Shown one piece after another: positions 30,847-38,892 of a stretch of DNA of 38,892 nucleotides. The first letter of the stretch is position 1; the number at the start of each line of letters is the position of its first letter. Source of the stretch: Acrasis kona (taxonomy: Eukaryota; Heterolobosea; Eutetramitea; Acrasida; Acrasidae); the NCBI GenBank assembly GCA_026419775.2, contig JAOPGA020001302.1, positions 1 through 38,892 on the forward strand. Direction: 5' to 3'. The notes beneath the pieces were generated by a model. The model ran no database searches. It worked only from the letters and a program-made list of their open reading frames with translations, and had not been told where the DNA came from. A program made the position numbers and the translations under genes.

Positions 30847-33453
30847 ATGACGGATGTCGAGGACCAATACGAGATGACGGAGTCGTCGGATGATGAATCA
30901 CAAGACAAACTAAGCAAGGCACTATCAAGTCACCACGAAAATTCAAACCACTCGCTAATTGATGAAGATGAAGACGAAGATGATGTTATTCAAAACCGTG
31001 TTGCTGACATATTGGCCAACCATACTGACGAACTGGAATTAGAACATGACATTCCCCTGCAATCTGCATCAAGACAACTACCCACGGTTATACCAAGCAA
31101 CAATACATATGAAAGACTATTACAGGCCCTTGAACTTAACAGACAGTATAAAAACTCTCTACAAGAACAGTTAATTGGAATACAAGAATCTCAACAGAGG
31201 AATAGTGCCCTTCAAAGAGAAGTAAGGATACGGATGGTACAACAACGCAGCGATAACCCAGGGCGTATGATTGCTCAAAAAAGGTTTAATTCCTCACTTC
31301 AAAAAAAAACTGCATCTTCCCTCTTCTTTTCCATCGATGATAAGAATGCCAAACTTCCACAAGATAATCCAGACGCCATTCGTAGAAAAGTAAAACAGGA
31401 TAAAATGCCCCTTATCTATAACTTTAAAAAATGGGGAAATAATGAAATCAAAAAGCTCAAGGAAGTCCTCCATCAACAAGTGCAAGAAATTTTTATGACC
31501 AAAGTTCTGAACAAACACAAAGATAACCACAACCGAGATTCTATCGGAGTTTTGTTCAACGACATGAAGGACATTGAGAGGATGAGCGAGGACGAATACG
31601 AAAAAGTCATCAATGAGATCAATTGGGAAAAGATCAGCGACTTGGTAGGAAAACATAGAACACCTTACGAATGTGAAAAGAAGTGGAAGAACGAACTATC
31701 ATCACGCATTAATCGTAAAAAATGGACACATGATGAGGACAGGTTGCTTCTTCAGTTGGCCAACGAAAACAAATCACAAAATTGGCCCTCCATTGCAAAA
31801 CTTGTTGGGGACAGACCTACTATACACGTTCTGCAACGATTCCAAAGAAGTTTAAATGTAAACATGATGAAATCAAAGTGGACTTCCGAGGAGGACGAAA
31901 CATTAGCCAAAAGCGTAGAGTACTACGGAGAGAGGAACTGGCAGCAAGTTGCCCACAATCTAACTGGCAGAGCCGGACAACAATGTCTACATCGTTGGAT
32001 GAAAACATTAAACCCAGCCATCAAAAAGGGTCGGTGGAGTTTACAAGAGGACAAACGCCTCGCAATGAGCGTACATGCTTATGGGGATCCAAACGACCCT
32101 AGTGCAAGCAGAACTTGGATTAAAATCAGAAAACACATTTTAGGTCGAACCGATGTTCAATGCAGAGAAAGATGGTGCAACATTCTCAATCCAGAACTAA
32201 ATAGCGGACCATGGACAGAAGAGGAAGACGAAAAATTATGTAATGCAATAGAAACCGTTGGAGTTGGTAAGTGGTCGAGAATAGCACAAATGTGCACACC
32301 AAGAACTGATAATCAATGTTGGAGGCGTTGGAAGACTTTAAATAGCGATTTGGTGCCTGAATACAAAAAACAACTCATCAAGAAGGATCAATCATTGGTA
32401 AAAAACTTTGTGGGAAGAGAGAAGGAGAGGCCTACTATTACAGCCGATGACTTTGAGATTGTGGGTGAAGAAAACGAGGAGGATGAAAGTGAAGAGGAGG
32501 AAGAAGAAATCGAAAGACCTGCTGTGAGAGGTAGGAGAGAACCAACTAACAAGAATGATGTCAAACAGAATTTAATGTTGCAGCCGACGTTTGCCTTGGA
32601 GGTGGCGCGTCAACAGCAAATAAAATATTTGGCGGAAAAGAGACCACTCTTTATGGGAGTGGAGCCTTCTGCTTTTGTTTCCACTGCAATGAATATGTTG
32701 AAGAATACTTCTTTACAACAAAATTCTTCTGTTGAACCAAATCCTGTCGCGTCTACTTTGCAAGGTGACATCTTGGATGGAATTGTGTTTGTAGATCCTC
32801 GTATTACTCAAGTGTCCATACCATTACCTAGTATCCCACCCTCAAAAGCGTCCATAAATTCACTGGCTACTTTGCACCAAATGTTGGAAGATGATGATAC
32901 AGAAAGCGTAAAAGTCGTACCTGATAAGAAGCTGTTTTCAGATCCAAACTTCCTTTTGCTGACAGGATGCTTTAATGCAATGTTTCAACAACCAATGCAT
33001 CAAATCATGACTTCGGCGACTGCTGCTCAACAACCAAGAACAATTCCTAATGTTCACTTGTTGAATCAGTGGTTTAGAACACATCAAATGATACCTAACG
33101 GTCCTCCCAGACCATTACCTCCTAATGGCACCCCACTCCCGCAGACTGTAGCAACGCTGCAATCTCCTCCCCCGGTCAGACAACCAGTTACACAAACCAT
33201 CAATCCCACGCCTGTGCCACCTCCCGCTCCAGTAGAGGAGCCAAAGAGGAAGAGAGGTAGACCGAAAAAGATTCAATCCGAAGACAAGGGCGAGTCTACT
33301 CCCAAGAAGAAAACAACAAAAAAGAGAAAGATAGATGAAAATATCGAACAAGAAAATGATGAGGAAGGAACGCCCAAAAAAAAGGTCAGAAGTACAAGAA
33401 AATCAAGAACAAAACCAACAGTTGGACAGGATCAAAACGAACCGGAACAATGA
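30847..33453 (+). CDS. SNAPC4: Myb-repeat protein SNAPC4 (SNAP190-like)
   Basis: This single-exon gene encodes 868 residues. It carries the SNAPC4 arrangement of a half repeat plus four Myb repeats: half repeat INWEKISDLVGKHRTPYECE (from about residue 257), then repeats starting KKWTHDEDRLL (290), SKWTSEEDETL (344), GRWSLQEDKRL (395, with a longer inner loop) and GPWTEEEDEKL (454). The region before them is a coiled coil (about 95-135), matching the SNAPC1-binding segment. SNAPC4 is the large subunit of the complex that binds the proximal sequence element and starts snRNA transcription by RNA polymerases II and III. A Glu-rich linker follows, and the C-terminus has an AT-hook (RKRGRPKK) and basic clusters. 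A plain Myb-family regulator is the main alternative. Confidence 0.82.
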   Translation: MTDVEDQYEMTESSDDESQDKLSKALSSHHENSNHSLIDEDEDEDDVIQNRVADILANHTDELELEHDIPLQSASRQLPTVIPSNNTYERLLQALELNRQYKNSLQEQLIGIQESQQRNSALQREVRIRMVQQRSDNPGRMIAQKRFNSSLQKKTASSLFFSIDDKNAKLPQDNPDAIRRKVKQDKMPLIYNFKKWGNNEIKKLKEVLHQQVQEIFMTKVLNKHKDNHNRDSIGVLFNDMKDIERMSEDEYEKVINEINWEKISDLVGKHRTPYECEKKWKNELSSRINRKKWTHDEDRLLLQLANENKSQNWPSIAKLVGDRPTIHVLQRFQRSLNVNMMKSKWTSEEDETLAKSVEYYGERNWQQVAHNLTGRAGQQCLHRWMKTLNPAIKKGRWSLQEDKRLAMSVHAYGDPNDPSASRTWIKIRKHILGRTDVQCRERWCNILNPELNSGPWTEEEDEKLCNAIETVGVGKWSRIAQMCTPRTDNQCWRRWKTLNSDLVPEYKKQLIKKDQSLVKNFVGREKERPTITADDFEIVGEENEEDESEEEEEEIERPAVRGRREPTNKNDVKQNLMLQPTFALEVARQQQIKYLAEKRPLFMGVEPSAFVSTAMNMLKNTSLQQNSSVEPNPVASTLQGDILDGIVFVDPRITQVSIPLPSIPPSKASINSLATLHQMLEDDDTESVKVVPDKKLFSDPNFLLLTGCFNAMFQQPMHQIMTSATAAQQPRTIPNVHLLNQWFRTHQMIPNGPPRPLPPNGTPLPQTVATLQSPPPVRQPVTQTINPTPVPPPAPVEEPKRKRGRPKKIQSEDKGESTPKKKTTKKRKIDENIEQENDEEGTPKKKVRSTRKSRTKPTVGQDQNEPEQ

Positions 33454-33508
33454 TCGTCAAGGTTTACCAAAAATAAAATTGAAATCTTGACTGAAATACA
33501 ATACAAAC

Positions 33509-34512
33509 ATGAGTTGGTGCACAATTGAGTCTGTACGTAGTTATTGCATTTTAATATTCATTTCCTATAGGATCCAGGAGTATTCACGGAGCTTATACAA
33601 ACGATCGGTGTCAAAGGGGCGCAGGTTGAAGAACTATACGCATTGGACTATGAATCCCTTGCTAGTCTAAAGTAATCCGAACAATCCTATCAAATACATT
33701 AATTATCTTATAGGCCAGTATTTGGACTCATATTCTTGTTTAAATGGAGGGCAGAGAAGGACGAAAGGCCCGTAGTTGAAAATCCACCAGAAACACTCTT
33801 CTTTGCTAGACAAAAGATAAATAATGCATGCGCAACACAAGCCATACTATCAATTTTAATGAATGCCAGAGATCACATAGAACTTGGTGACGAATTATCA
33901 CAATTCTACGAATTCACAAAAACCTTCTCCGCAGACATGAGAGGAGATACCATTGGAAATAGCGAAGTAATGAGAACCGCCCACAATAGCTTTGCAAGAC
34001 CAGATCCCTTCGTCATGGAAGAAGACAAAAGCAGAGACGACAAGGACGACGAAGCCTTCCATTTCATCAGTTACGTTCCATCAAAAGGTACCTTGTACGA
34101 ATTAGACGGTCTCAAGAAAGGTCCTATCATCATCGGTCATTACAATGAAAATGAAGATTGGCTCCAAAAAGTAGTTCCCATCATACAGGAAAGAGTAGCA
34201 CGTTACAGTCAAACCGAAATCAAATTTAATCTTTTAGCAGTGATGGGCGATCAAAAGATCAAGTACGAAAAGGAGATTGAAGAACTAACAAAACAAGACA
34301 TTTCAGATCCCACCCTCATAGCACAGAGAGAGGATAGGTTGGCTGACCTGCGTGAGTGTTTGAATCAACAAGTGGAATTGAGAGCGAAATGGAAGGAGGA
34401 AAACATCAAGAGAAGACATAATTACGTTCCCTTCTTGGTTAATCTGATAAAGGTGTTGGCTCAAAAGAACGAACTGATGCCGTTGATTGAAAGTGCGAAG
34501 AATAAATTGTAA
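33509..34512 (+). CDS. UCHL5: Ubiquitin C-terminal hydrolase UCHL5 (UCH37)
   Basis: Exons are 33509-33532 (only 24 nt), 33571-33671 and 33714-34512 (307 residues); introns are 38 and 42 nt. The start [19 protein letters not shown] matches animal UCHL5 nearly residue for residue. Catalytic residues are in place: Gln75 (FFARQ), Cys81 (NNACATQA), His158 (AFHFISYVP) and Asp173 (YELDGL). The C-terminal ULD helices ([18 protein letters not shown]) that bind RPN13 on the proteasome and NFRKB in INO80 are present. The protein ends right after the ULD, lacking the Lys/Glu-rich tail of animal forms. UCHL5 trims ubiquitin chains at the 26S proteasome. CSN6 follows 58 bp downstream on the same strand. 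Confidence 0.95.
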
Positions 34513-34570
34513 TTTTTCTTAATAACTTTTTTGAGTTGACCCGATCCTTGAGTTCGCTATAGTAAACAAT

Positions 34571-35556
34571 ATGGAACAAGATAAGAAGGAGGAGTCAAGC
34601 ACAGCTTTGGATGTATATTTGCACCCTTTGGTGGTGATTAATATTTCTGATCACTTTACGCGTGTAAGGGCCAATAGCAATAGTAAGAATAGTGGCGAGG
34701 TATGTAATTGATTGATGTAAAAGTACTAATGTATTCTAGACGCGTGTTATTGGATGCTTATATGGAACTCAAGAAGGAAGAAGGGTTGAGGTACGCACCT
34801 CCTTTGAGATGGTCTATGGCGTTGAGGACGGAAGGATTATAATTAATGCCGAATATGTAACTGAAAAAATTGCTCAATGTAAGTTCTTGTTCTTATCAAT
34901 CATTTTTCATTCATCTTCAAGATGCACAGGTCTTCCCCAAATATGAAGTCCTAGGATGGTATTCCACCGGAGATCAAAAACTACCAACAGATGATGCGAT
35001 CCATGAACAAGTCACACTCTTTAATGATAATCCATTGTATTTATTGGTAGGCGTCAACATTAAAAAAGACATGAAGGACATTCCACTAACGCTCTACGAA
35101 CCAACCGTCACCATTGAGAACAAACGGCAATTAATCCTCTGGGCCTCCATTCCATACAAGATTGAGACCGACGAAGCAGAAAGGATAGGTGTAGATTTTG
35201 TGAACAAGATGGAAAGAGGAACCACTCAATCATCAACCCTTGTGCCTCACTTTGCCACTTTGTACAATGCTGTCCACATGTTGACCGAACGCATCCAAAT
35301 CATTACCCGATACCTTGAGTTGGTGAAGAACGGAACCATTCCAGTTGACCACAAGCTGTTGAGACAAATTTCAAGTTTGAGCCATCGCTTGCCCGCCGTC
35401 GACTCTAGCAAGTTTAAGAGCGACTACAACAATGAATTGAACGAAAGTTTACTGATCACATACATGGCCTCCATGACGAAGGGTACCAACGTGTTGAATG
35501 AAGTTGTGGAAAAGTTTAACGTTACCTACGAGAGGAGAGGAAGAAGATTGTACTAA
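34571..35556 (+). CDS. CSN6: COP9 signalosome subunit 6
   Basis: Exons are 34571-34699, 34740-34878 and 34922-35556 (300 residues); introns are 40 nt (with TACTAAT branch site) and 43 nt. The MPN domain starts LHPLVVINISDHFTRVR and continues with IGCLYGTQEGRRVEV and VLGWYSTGD. It lacks the JAMM zinc motif, as CSN6 and eIF3f do. EAERIGVDFVNKM, SHRLPAVDSSKFKSDYN and the final KFNVTYERRGRR match CSN6 rather than eIF3f. CSN6 pairs with the catalytic CSN5 in the signalosome, which removes NEDD8 from cullins and so controls cullin-RING ligases. The 3' end converges with the minus-strand gene at 35576, 19 bp away. Confidence 0.92.
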
Positions 35557-35575
35557 TAATAATGTACACTTTGTT

Positions 35576-36121
35576 TTACCAAATTGGTGATGTTGCTTGT
35601 TTTGTTCTTGTTCTTGTGTTGATCATGATTGTTGGACTTTTGGCTGGACTGATGGGACTGTGGTCAGAGTCACTCTCCTCGCTGTCAGATGCTGAAAAGG
35701 AACTCCTGACCCTTAATCGTGACAGACCCTTCACTCCGCCGATACTTTCCATGACGTTAGAGTGACCGGGTAGGTCTCTTTTTCGGCGAATTTGACCTTG
35801 TCTCTTATCTTGCTCCTTGTCTGTGATGCATGTGGGCTGAGCGTCGGCGTTAATGTAGGATGGGAGCACGTCAAATTCGTCAACAAGGTCCGATTTATCA
35901 TGTACATCTTGCTGCTCTAATGATTTTACCCTGTTAACTGACATGAACTTCTTTTTGTGTGGTTCTTGTTCGTTAGATTCATCAGCCGATTTTCTTCTGT
36001 CTATTCTGATATGTAGTGGCAGGGTGTGCTGGAGCCTTCTGCTGCTCAGAATTGCTGATGTCCCATTCTCCTTCTTGGGTTTGGATGTGTCTAGCACTAA
36101 TGATGTGTTAGCATATTCCAT
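35576..36121 (-). CDS. Unrecognised disordered charged protein
   Basis: A single frame of 181 residues has its ATG at 36121 and a TAA stop. The composition is polar and low in hydrophobic residues: Lys/Arg-Ser-rich in the first 65 residues (RIDRRKSADESNEQEPHKKK), a short acidic-hydrophobic stretch (DKSDLVDEFDVLP) that could be a binding helix, then Arg and Ser/Asp-rich sequence (SFSASDSEESDSDHSP) with likely phosphorylation sites. Such profiles are typical of nuclear or cytoskeletal linkers. I recognise no domain. Its position and spacing fit a gene, but the frame could extend by splicing upstream. Confidence 0.55.
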   Translation of the reverse strand: MEYANTSLVLDTSKPKKENGTSAILSSRRLQHTLPLHIRIDRRKSADESNEQEPHKKKFMSVNRVKSLEQQDVHDKSDLVDEFDVLPSYINADAQPTCITDKEQDKRQGQIRRKRDLPGHSNVMESIGGVKGLSRLRVRSSFSASDSEESDSDHSPISPAKSPTIMINTRTRTKQATSPIW

Positions 36122-36182
36122 TTCGAAATATTTTGTCCACTACAGTTCGACAAAAAAGCACATAGATATTTTAGGAAAACCT

Positions 36183-36536
36183 TTATTTGCTTTGTACGAT
36201 ATCTGAATTATAGATATTAACTTCCTCGCACGTGCATTTGTTGGCTGTTCTGCAAAAGTCTACTATGGCTGACATTACTTTCACTTGGTCTTTTGGATAT
36301 AATTTCTGAACTTCATCTAGTGATGGGCATCTTGGTCCGACGTATTGTACATGTATGTTATTATTGTTGCTGGGACAGCTGCATAGTGTTCTTCCTGTTG
36401 CTCCATTCACGTAACCCTCGCAATTAATTTGGCACTTCTTCGCATTCGAAGATACATCGTCCTTTTCATGGATTGGTGCACTGGTGTTGACAAATATCAC
36501 GCATAACAGTAGGGCCAAAACCACCAACACTCTCAT
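36183..36536 (-). CDS. Small secreted Cys-rich protein
   Basis: The frame encodes 117 residues from the ATG at 36536. A classical signal peptide (MRVLVVLALLLCVIFVNTS) is followed by a mature part of about 97 residues with eight cysteines, spaced as CQINC, then CSC, a single C after GPR, and CRTANKCTC. The cysteines probably form four disulfides. The Asn/Gly-rich middle and the short helix EVQKLYPKDQVK are the other visible parts. I do not recognise the family. It lies between two minus-strand genes, 124 bp from the PPT2-type thioesterase. Confidence 0.7.
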   Translation of the reverse strand: MRVLVVLALLLCVIFVNTSAPIHEKDDVSSNAKKCQINCEGYVNGATGRTLCSCPSNNNNIHVQYVGPRCPSLDEVQKLYPKDQVKVMSAIVDFCRTANKCTCEEVNIYNSDIVQSK

Positions 36537-36660
36537 GCTTTTCAAATATTCTGCCTGTCAAAGGTCAGAACTTGTCAAAATCATACTACTTTGTTACAAT
36601 CACATCTTTATAAGCACTAAAAATAAGATTTTATTAATTTGCGGTCGCTGTCATGTCTCT

Positions 36661-37655
36661 TCACGTTAGGTATGGAAGTGAATAGTCTGCAAATATGTCT
36701 TCTCTGAAGATCCATCCTCCGTGGTTAACGTTAGGTATCTCTTTAATTATGACTCTGTTTTGAAGTCCCATTGTCCTTAAACCAAAGTAGTCTTGTGTAT
36801 ACACTTCTTGATCCCTGTAAGTTAACATTTGATAATCATAAGCTGGTTTGGATGTGTTGAAAAAACCAAACACAGCACTCTCCCAAGGCTCAATCACTTC
36901 CTGTAATGTTTAAATACTCAATTTCAAATGTAAACTTACATCACCTGGAGATCCATAAAATACAGCAAGCTTGAGTTTCATAAAGTTTTGTTTAAATTGT
37001 TCATTTTTCTCATAATTGTATTTCGGTAAAAAGACGCTTTCCCTCAGGAACTCTTCATGATGCCATGGATCATTCCCTTTTCAAAGTTAGTCTTCGACAG
37101 GATGGTGAACTTACAGAAGTTGGCCACTGTTATCATGTACTGAACTCCTCTCATATAGAATAAAGTATGTGCTTCATGAGTGGACAGATTTCTGAGAAAT
37201 GGCATATAATTCTCCCAATAAAGAGTCGCACCGAATTGACCCATTTGTGGACCTGACAAAGATATGAAGTTTTCACATGAGTGATCAAAAGATTGAAGAT
37301 ACGCGCGGCAGACTAACGCTCCTTGGGAGTGACAAAGAAGATGATGAGAAGTGAAATTATGTTCTGCCTTCATTCTCTCGATAGACGCTGCTAATCCAAG
37401 AACTTGATAAGGAAGATTCATGAACACACTTTCTGTCCTCCTAAAGATTGCTAAAAATTGATTTTAAATTTTGGAGTAAAAATGTTACCTACGATTTAGC
37501 AAAAATAATTGTCCAGGATGATACTTCTCTGTCCACTCTTTTAAACGATCAAAGTCGTGTTCGTTGCCGTTTATTCCATGAAATGTGATGACTGGTTTGT
37601 ACGCAGCGAGAAAATGAACAATCAAAGCAACACACAAAACAACTTTGATTGACAT
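36661..37655 (-). CDS. PPT2: Palmitoyl-protein thioesterase 2-type enzyme
   Basis: Minus-strand exons are 37493-37655, 37115-37450, 36940-37076 and 36661-36900 (291 residues); introns are 42, 38 and 39 nt. A signal peptide leads to YKPVITFHGING. The alpha/beta-hydrolase nucleophile is Ser96 (LLCHSQGALVCRAYL); Asp211 (YGSPGDEVIEPW) and His271 (PNVNHGGW) complete the triad. FISLSGPQMGQFGAT and NFWNDPWHHEEF match PPT2 better than PPT1. PPT2 is a lysosomal thioesterase that releases fatty acyl chains from S-acyl substrates such as palmitoyl-CoA. The first intron has two in-frame solutions: donor GTAGGT with acceptor before 37450, or donor GTAACA with a 49-nt intron. I prefer the first by length and homology. 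Confidence 0.88.
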
Positions 37656-37926
37656 TTTGATTGATTAGGGCAAAAATATGTAACATAAACCGCAGGCTGT
37701 AATTTGAGACCGTAACTACTACTATAATTTTTACAAGCAGCGGTGTATCGGAAGAATAGTATGAGCAAATCAAAACTAAACCTGCTTTATTGTTAGAAGC
37801 GATTGCAGTCCATTGCAAAAAAGATTATACTTTTTGTAGTAACATTTTAAAAATACTTTTATGCAAGCCCTACAAAAGAAGACTAGACGTTGACAAGTTT
37901 TAATCGTACAATCTAGCACTAGAACC
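37656..37926. promoter_or_regulatory. Divergent promoter region, PPT2 / K2P channel
   Basis: The thioesterase and channel genes are transcribed away from each other from this 271-bp AT-rich stretch. No coding sequence or named element is recognised. An antisense frame over the thioesterase start extends into it but has no support. Confidence 0.45.
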
Positions 37927-38892
37927 ATGGATGGTGAGGATACACCGAAGAGTAACGTGGATGAGGAAATCTCAATAGAACAGAGTCTAACAAATGATGA
38001 CGTGTTTTGCTACGTTTGCCAGTGCAACCATCCGAGAGAACATTTTAAACAAAACCATCAAATAACGGATGCCAATGTGGCAGTATTTGGCGATACTTTT
38101 GTTAAATTTGAGAGGGATGAGGGTCGTATGATGGTTTGTGACGCTTCCTATTTTGTAGCATCCAACAGGCATGCCAACCACATTGATAAAAATGATGATG
38201 TGAATGATGTTAGACAGTTGATGAGATTGATCCTCCTCTCATTCTTATTCATTGTAATAGCTTACATAGTGTTAATCGCATTCGCGGTGGTGTTTGCTGT
38301 ACCTATTTGGGTCATCGAATCAGCATATGAGAGGAAAACTATTCTCATGAAATACAATGGTGTTATTCCAGATAATTATGTTTTCACGTGGACATATGGA
38401 AACAGCGTGTATTTTATGATTGTAACTCTCACTACAATTGGTTATGGAGACATTATACCCGTCACTTCAGAAGGCAGGGCATATATGGAAGTATTAGTAA
38501 TGTTTGGTTTAGGTTTGACTGGTGCCTTAATAGGTCTAGTTGGAGCAGAGACTGTTCGAAATTCTCAAAATGTGTGTTTTTTGATCATATACTGCGCAAG
38601 ATATCTAGTGAACAAGTGTAGAGGAAGAGTTACGGTCCGCATTACTATGCAAGATTTTGAAGACGATTTGAAGGGATTTGAAAAAAAATTGTACTGGATT
38701 GTAAACAATCAATATCTTCAAACTCTTCTGCTACTTGTATTTGCTTGGGCATACATACTGATCGGTGGTGCAGTTTTATCTCGCGTCGAAGGCTATGACT
38801 GGAGCGAGTCTCAGTGGATTTGTTTTATAACAATAACTACTATTGGTTATAATCACGCCCCCGTGACCAATGACGGCAAGATATTGTTTTGT
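37927..38892 (+). CDS. Two-pore-domain potassium channel, 3' end outside the window
   Basis: An open frame of 322 codons starts at the ATG at 37927 and runs off the window edge. The cytosolic N-terminus has a Cys/His cluster (CYVCQCNHPREH). The first pore unit is complete: a transmembrane helix (about 100-130), pore loop with filter TTIGYGD (residues 169-175) and a second helix (MEVLVMFGLGLTGALIGLVG). A basic cytosolic loop follows, then a third helix (LLLLVFAWAYILIGGAVL) and a second pore loop with filter TTIGYN (304-309). This M1-P1-M2-M3-P2 order is the K2P (TWIK/TPK) layout. The second filter reads GYN-His instead of GYGD/GFGD, which may alter selectivity. It probably sets membrane potential; the missing C-terminus hides any EF hands or other regulators. 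Confidence 0.85.
   Translation, partial: MDGEDTPKSNVDEEISIEQSLTNDDVFCYVCQCNHPREHFKQNHQITDANVAVFGDTFVKFERDEGRMMVCDASYFVASNRHANHIDKNDDVNDVRQLMRLILLSFLFIVIAYIVLIAFAVVFAVPIWVIESAYERKTILMKYNGVIPDNYVFTWTYGNSVYFMIVTLTTIGYGDIIPVTSEGRAYMEVLVMFGLGLTGALIGLVGAETVRNSQNVCFLIIYCARYLVNKCRGRVTVRITMQDFEDDLKGFEKKLYWIVNNQYLQTLLLLVFAWAYILIGGAVLSRVEGYDWSESQWICFITITTIGYNHAPVTNDGKILFC

Noticed and set aside
34571-35556. eIF3 subunit f
   Set aside because: It shares the MPN fold without JAMM, but the LHPLVVINISDH start, EAERIGVD block and KFNVTYERRGRR end match CSN6.
36661-37655. Palmitoyl-protein thioesterase 1
   Set aside because: HSQGALVCRAYL and SLSGPQMGQ are the PPT2 versions of the motifs, and the length fits PPT2.
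1-38892. Altered genetic code
   Set aside because: TAA, TAG (LOR-like gene) and TGA (PPR, GH99-like, SNAPC4) all end genes at the expected homology ends, so the standard code fits.
1-38892. CRISPR array, integrated virus or recent bacterial transfer
   Set aside because: No spaced repeats, no viral hallmark genes and no intronless bacterial-looking cluster; genes are eukaryotic with host-type introns throughout.

Overview
This window looks like nuclear DNA of a free-living, AT-rich, gene-dense protist. It carries eukaryote-only genes: an exocyst subunit, a COP9 signalosome subunit, MCM9, SNAPC4, Elongator subunit 2, a derlin, a Mediator-like subunit and the two centrosome/cilium-linked genes WRAP73 and CSTPP1. 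Coding sequences are interrupted by very small spliceosomal introns. I placed 38 introns by frame and homology, all 33-44 nt, most with a GTAAG/GTGAG-type donor and many with a TACTAAY- or CTAAC-like branch site just before the AG. All three standard stop codons are used. The species is not identifiable from the sequence alone. A heterolobosean or another excavate/amoeboid lineage with flagella is my best guess, because of the GPS/polycystin-like protein, a PPR protein, the centriolar genes and the tiny introns. This is inference.

Layout. 1-3.7 kb: a tRNA-Gly(UCC) with a 10-nt enlargement at an unusual place, then a GPS-domain multi-spanning membrane protein. 3.9-6.2 kb: a LURP-one/tubby-like protein and an unrecognised beta-rich protein on the minus strand. 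6.3-10.8 kb: a MED24/MED5/MED33-like protein (minus) facing away from a PPR protein (plus) across 52 bp. 10.9-12.1 kb: a secreted GH99-like hydrolase. 12.7-16.1 kb: MCM9. 16.1-20.2 kb: a secreted GH18-like protein, a small membrane protein, WRAP73 and an Mpv17/PMP22-family protein. 21.0-23.5 kb: ELP2. 23.6-26.6 kb: exocyst SEC6 in ten exons. 26.7-27.7 kb: a derlin. 27.8-29.8 kb: an ATP-dependent DNA ligase with reading-frame breaks in its OB-fold region. 29.9-30.8 kb: CSTPP1 (minus), converging on the ligase and diverging from SNAPC4 (30.8-33.5 kb). 33.5-35.6 kb: UCHL5 and CSN6 in tandem. 35.6-37.7 kb: an unrecognised disordered protein, a small secreted Cys-rich protein and a PPT2-type thioesterase, all minus. 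37.9 kb to the end: a two-pore-domain potassium channel, cut by the window edge, whose second selectivity filter is degenerate.

The genes do not form one pathway. Weak themes are ubiquitin/NEDD8 and ER quality control (derlin, UCHL5, CSN6), genome maintenance (MCM9, DNA ligase), centrosome/cilium (WRAP73, CSTPP1) and transcription (MED24-like, SNAPC4, ELP2). I see no CRISPR array, no convincing mobile element and no prokaryote-like operon. The features most worth a second look are the tRNA insertion, the ligase frame breaks, the very narrow intron size range, the K2P second pore, the altered GH18 motif and the poly(A) signals that overlap stop codons.
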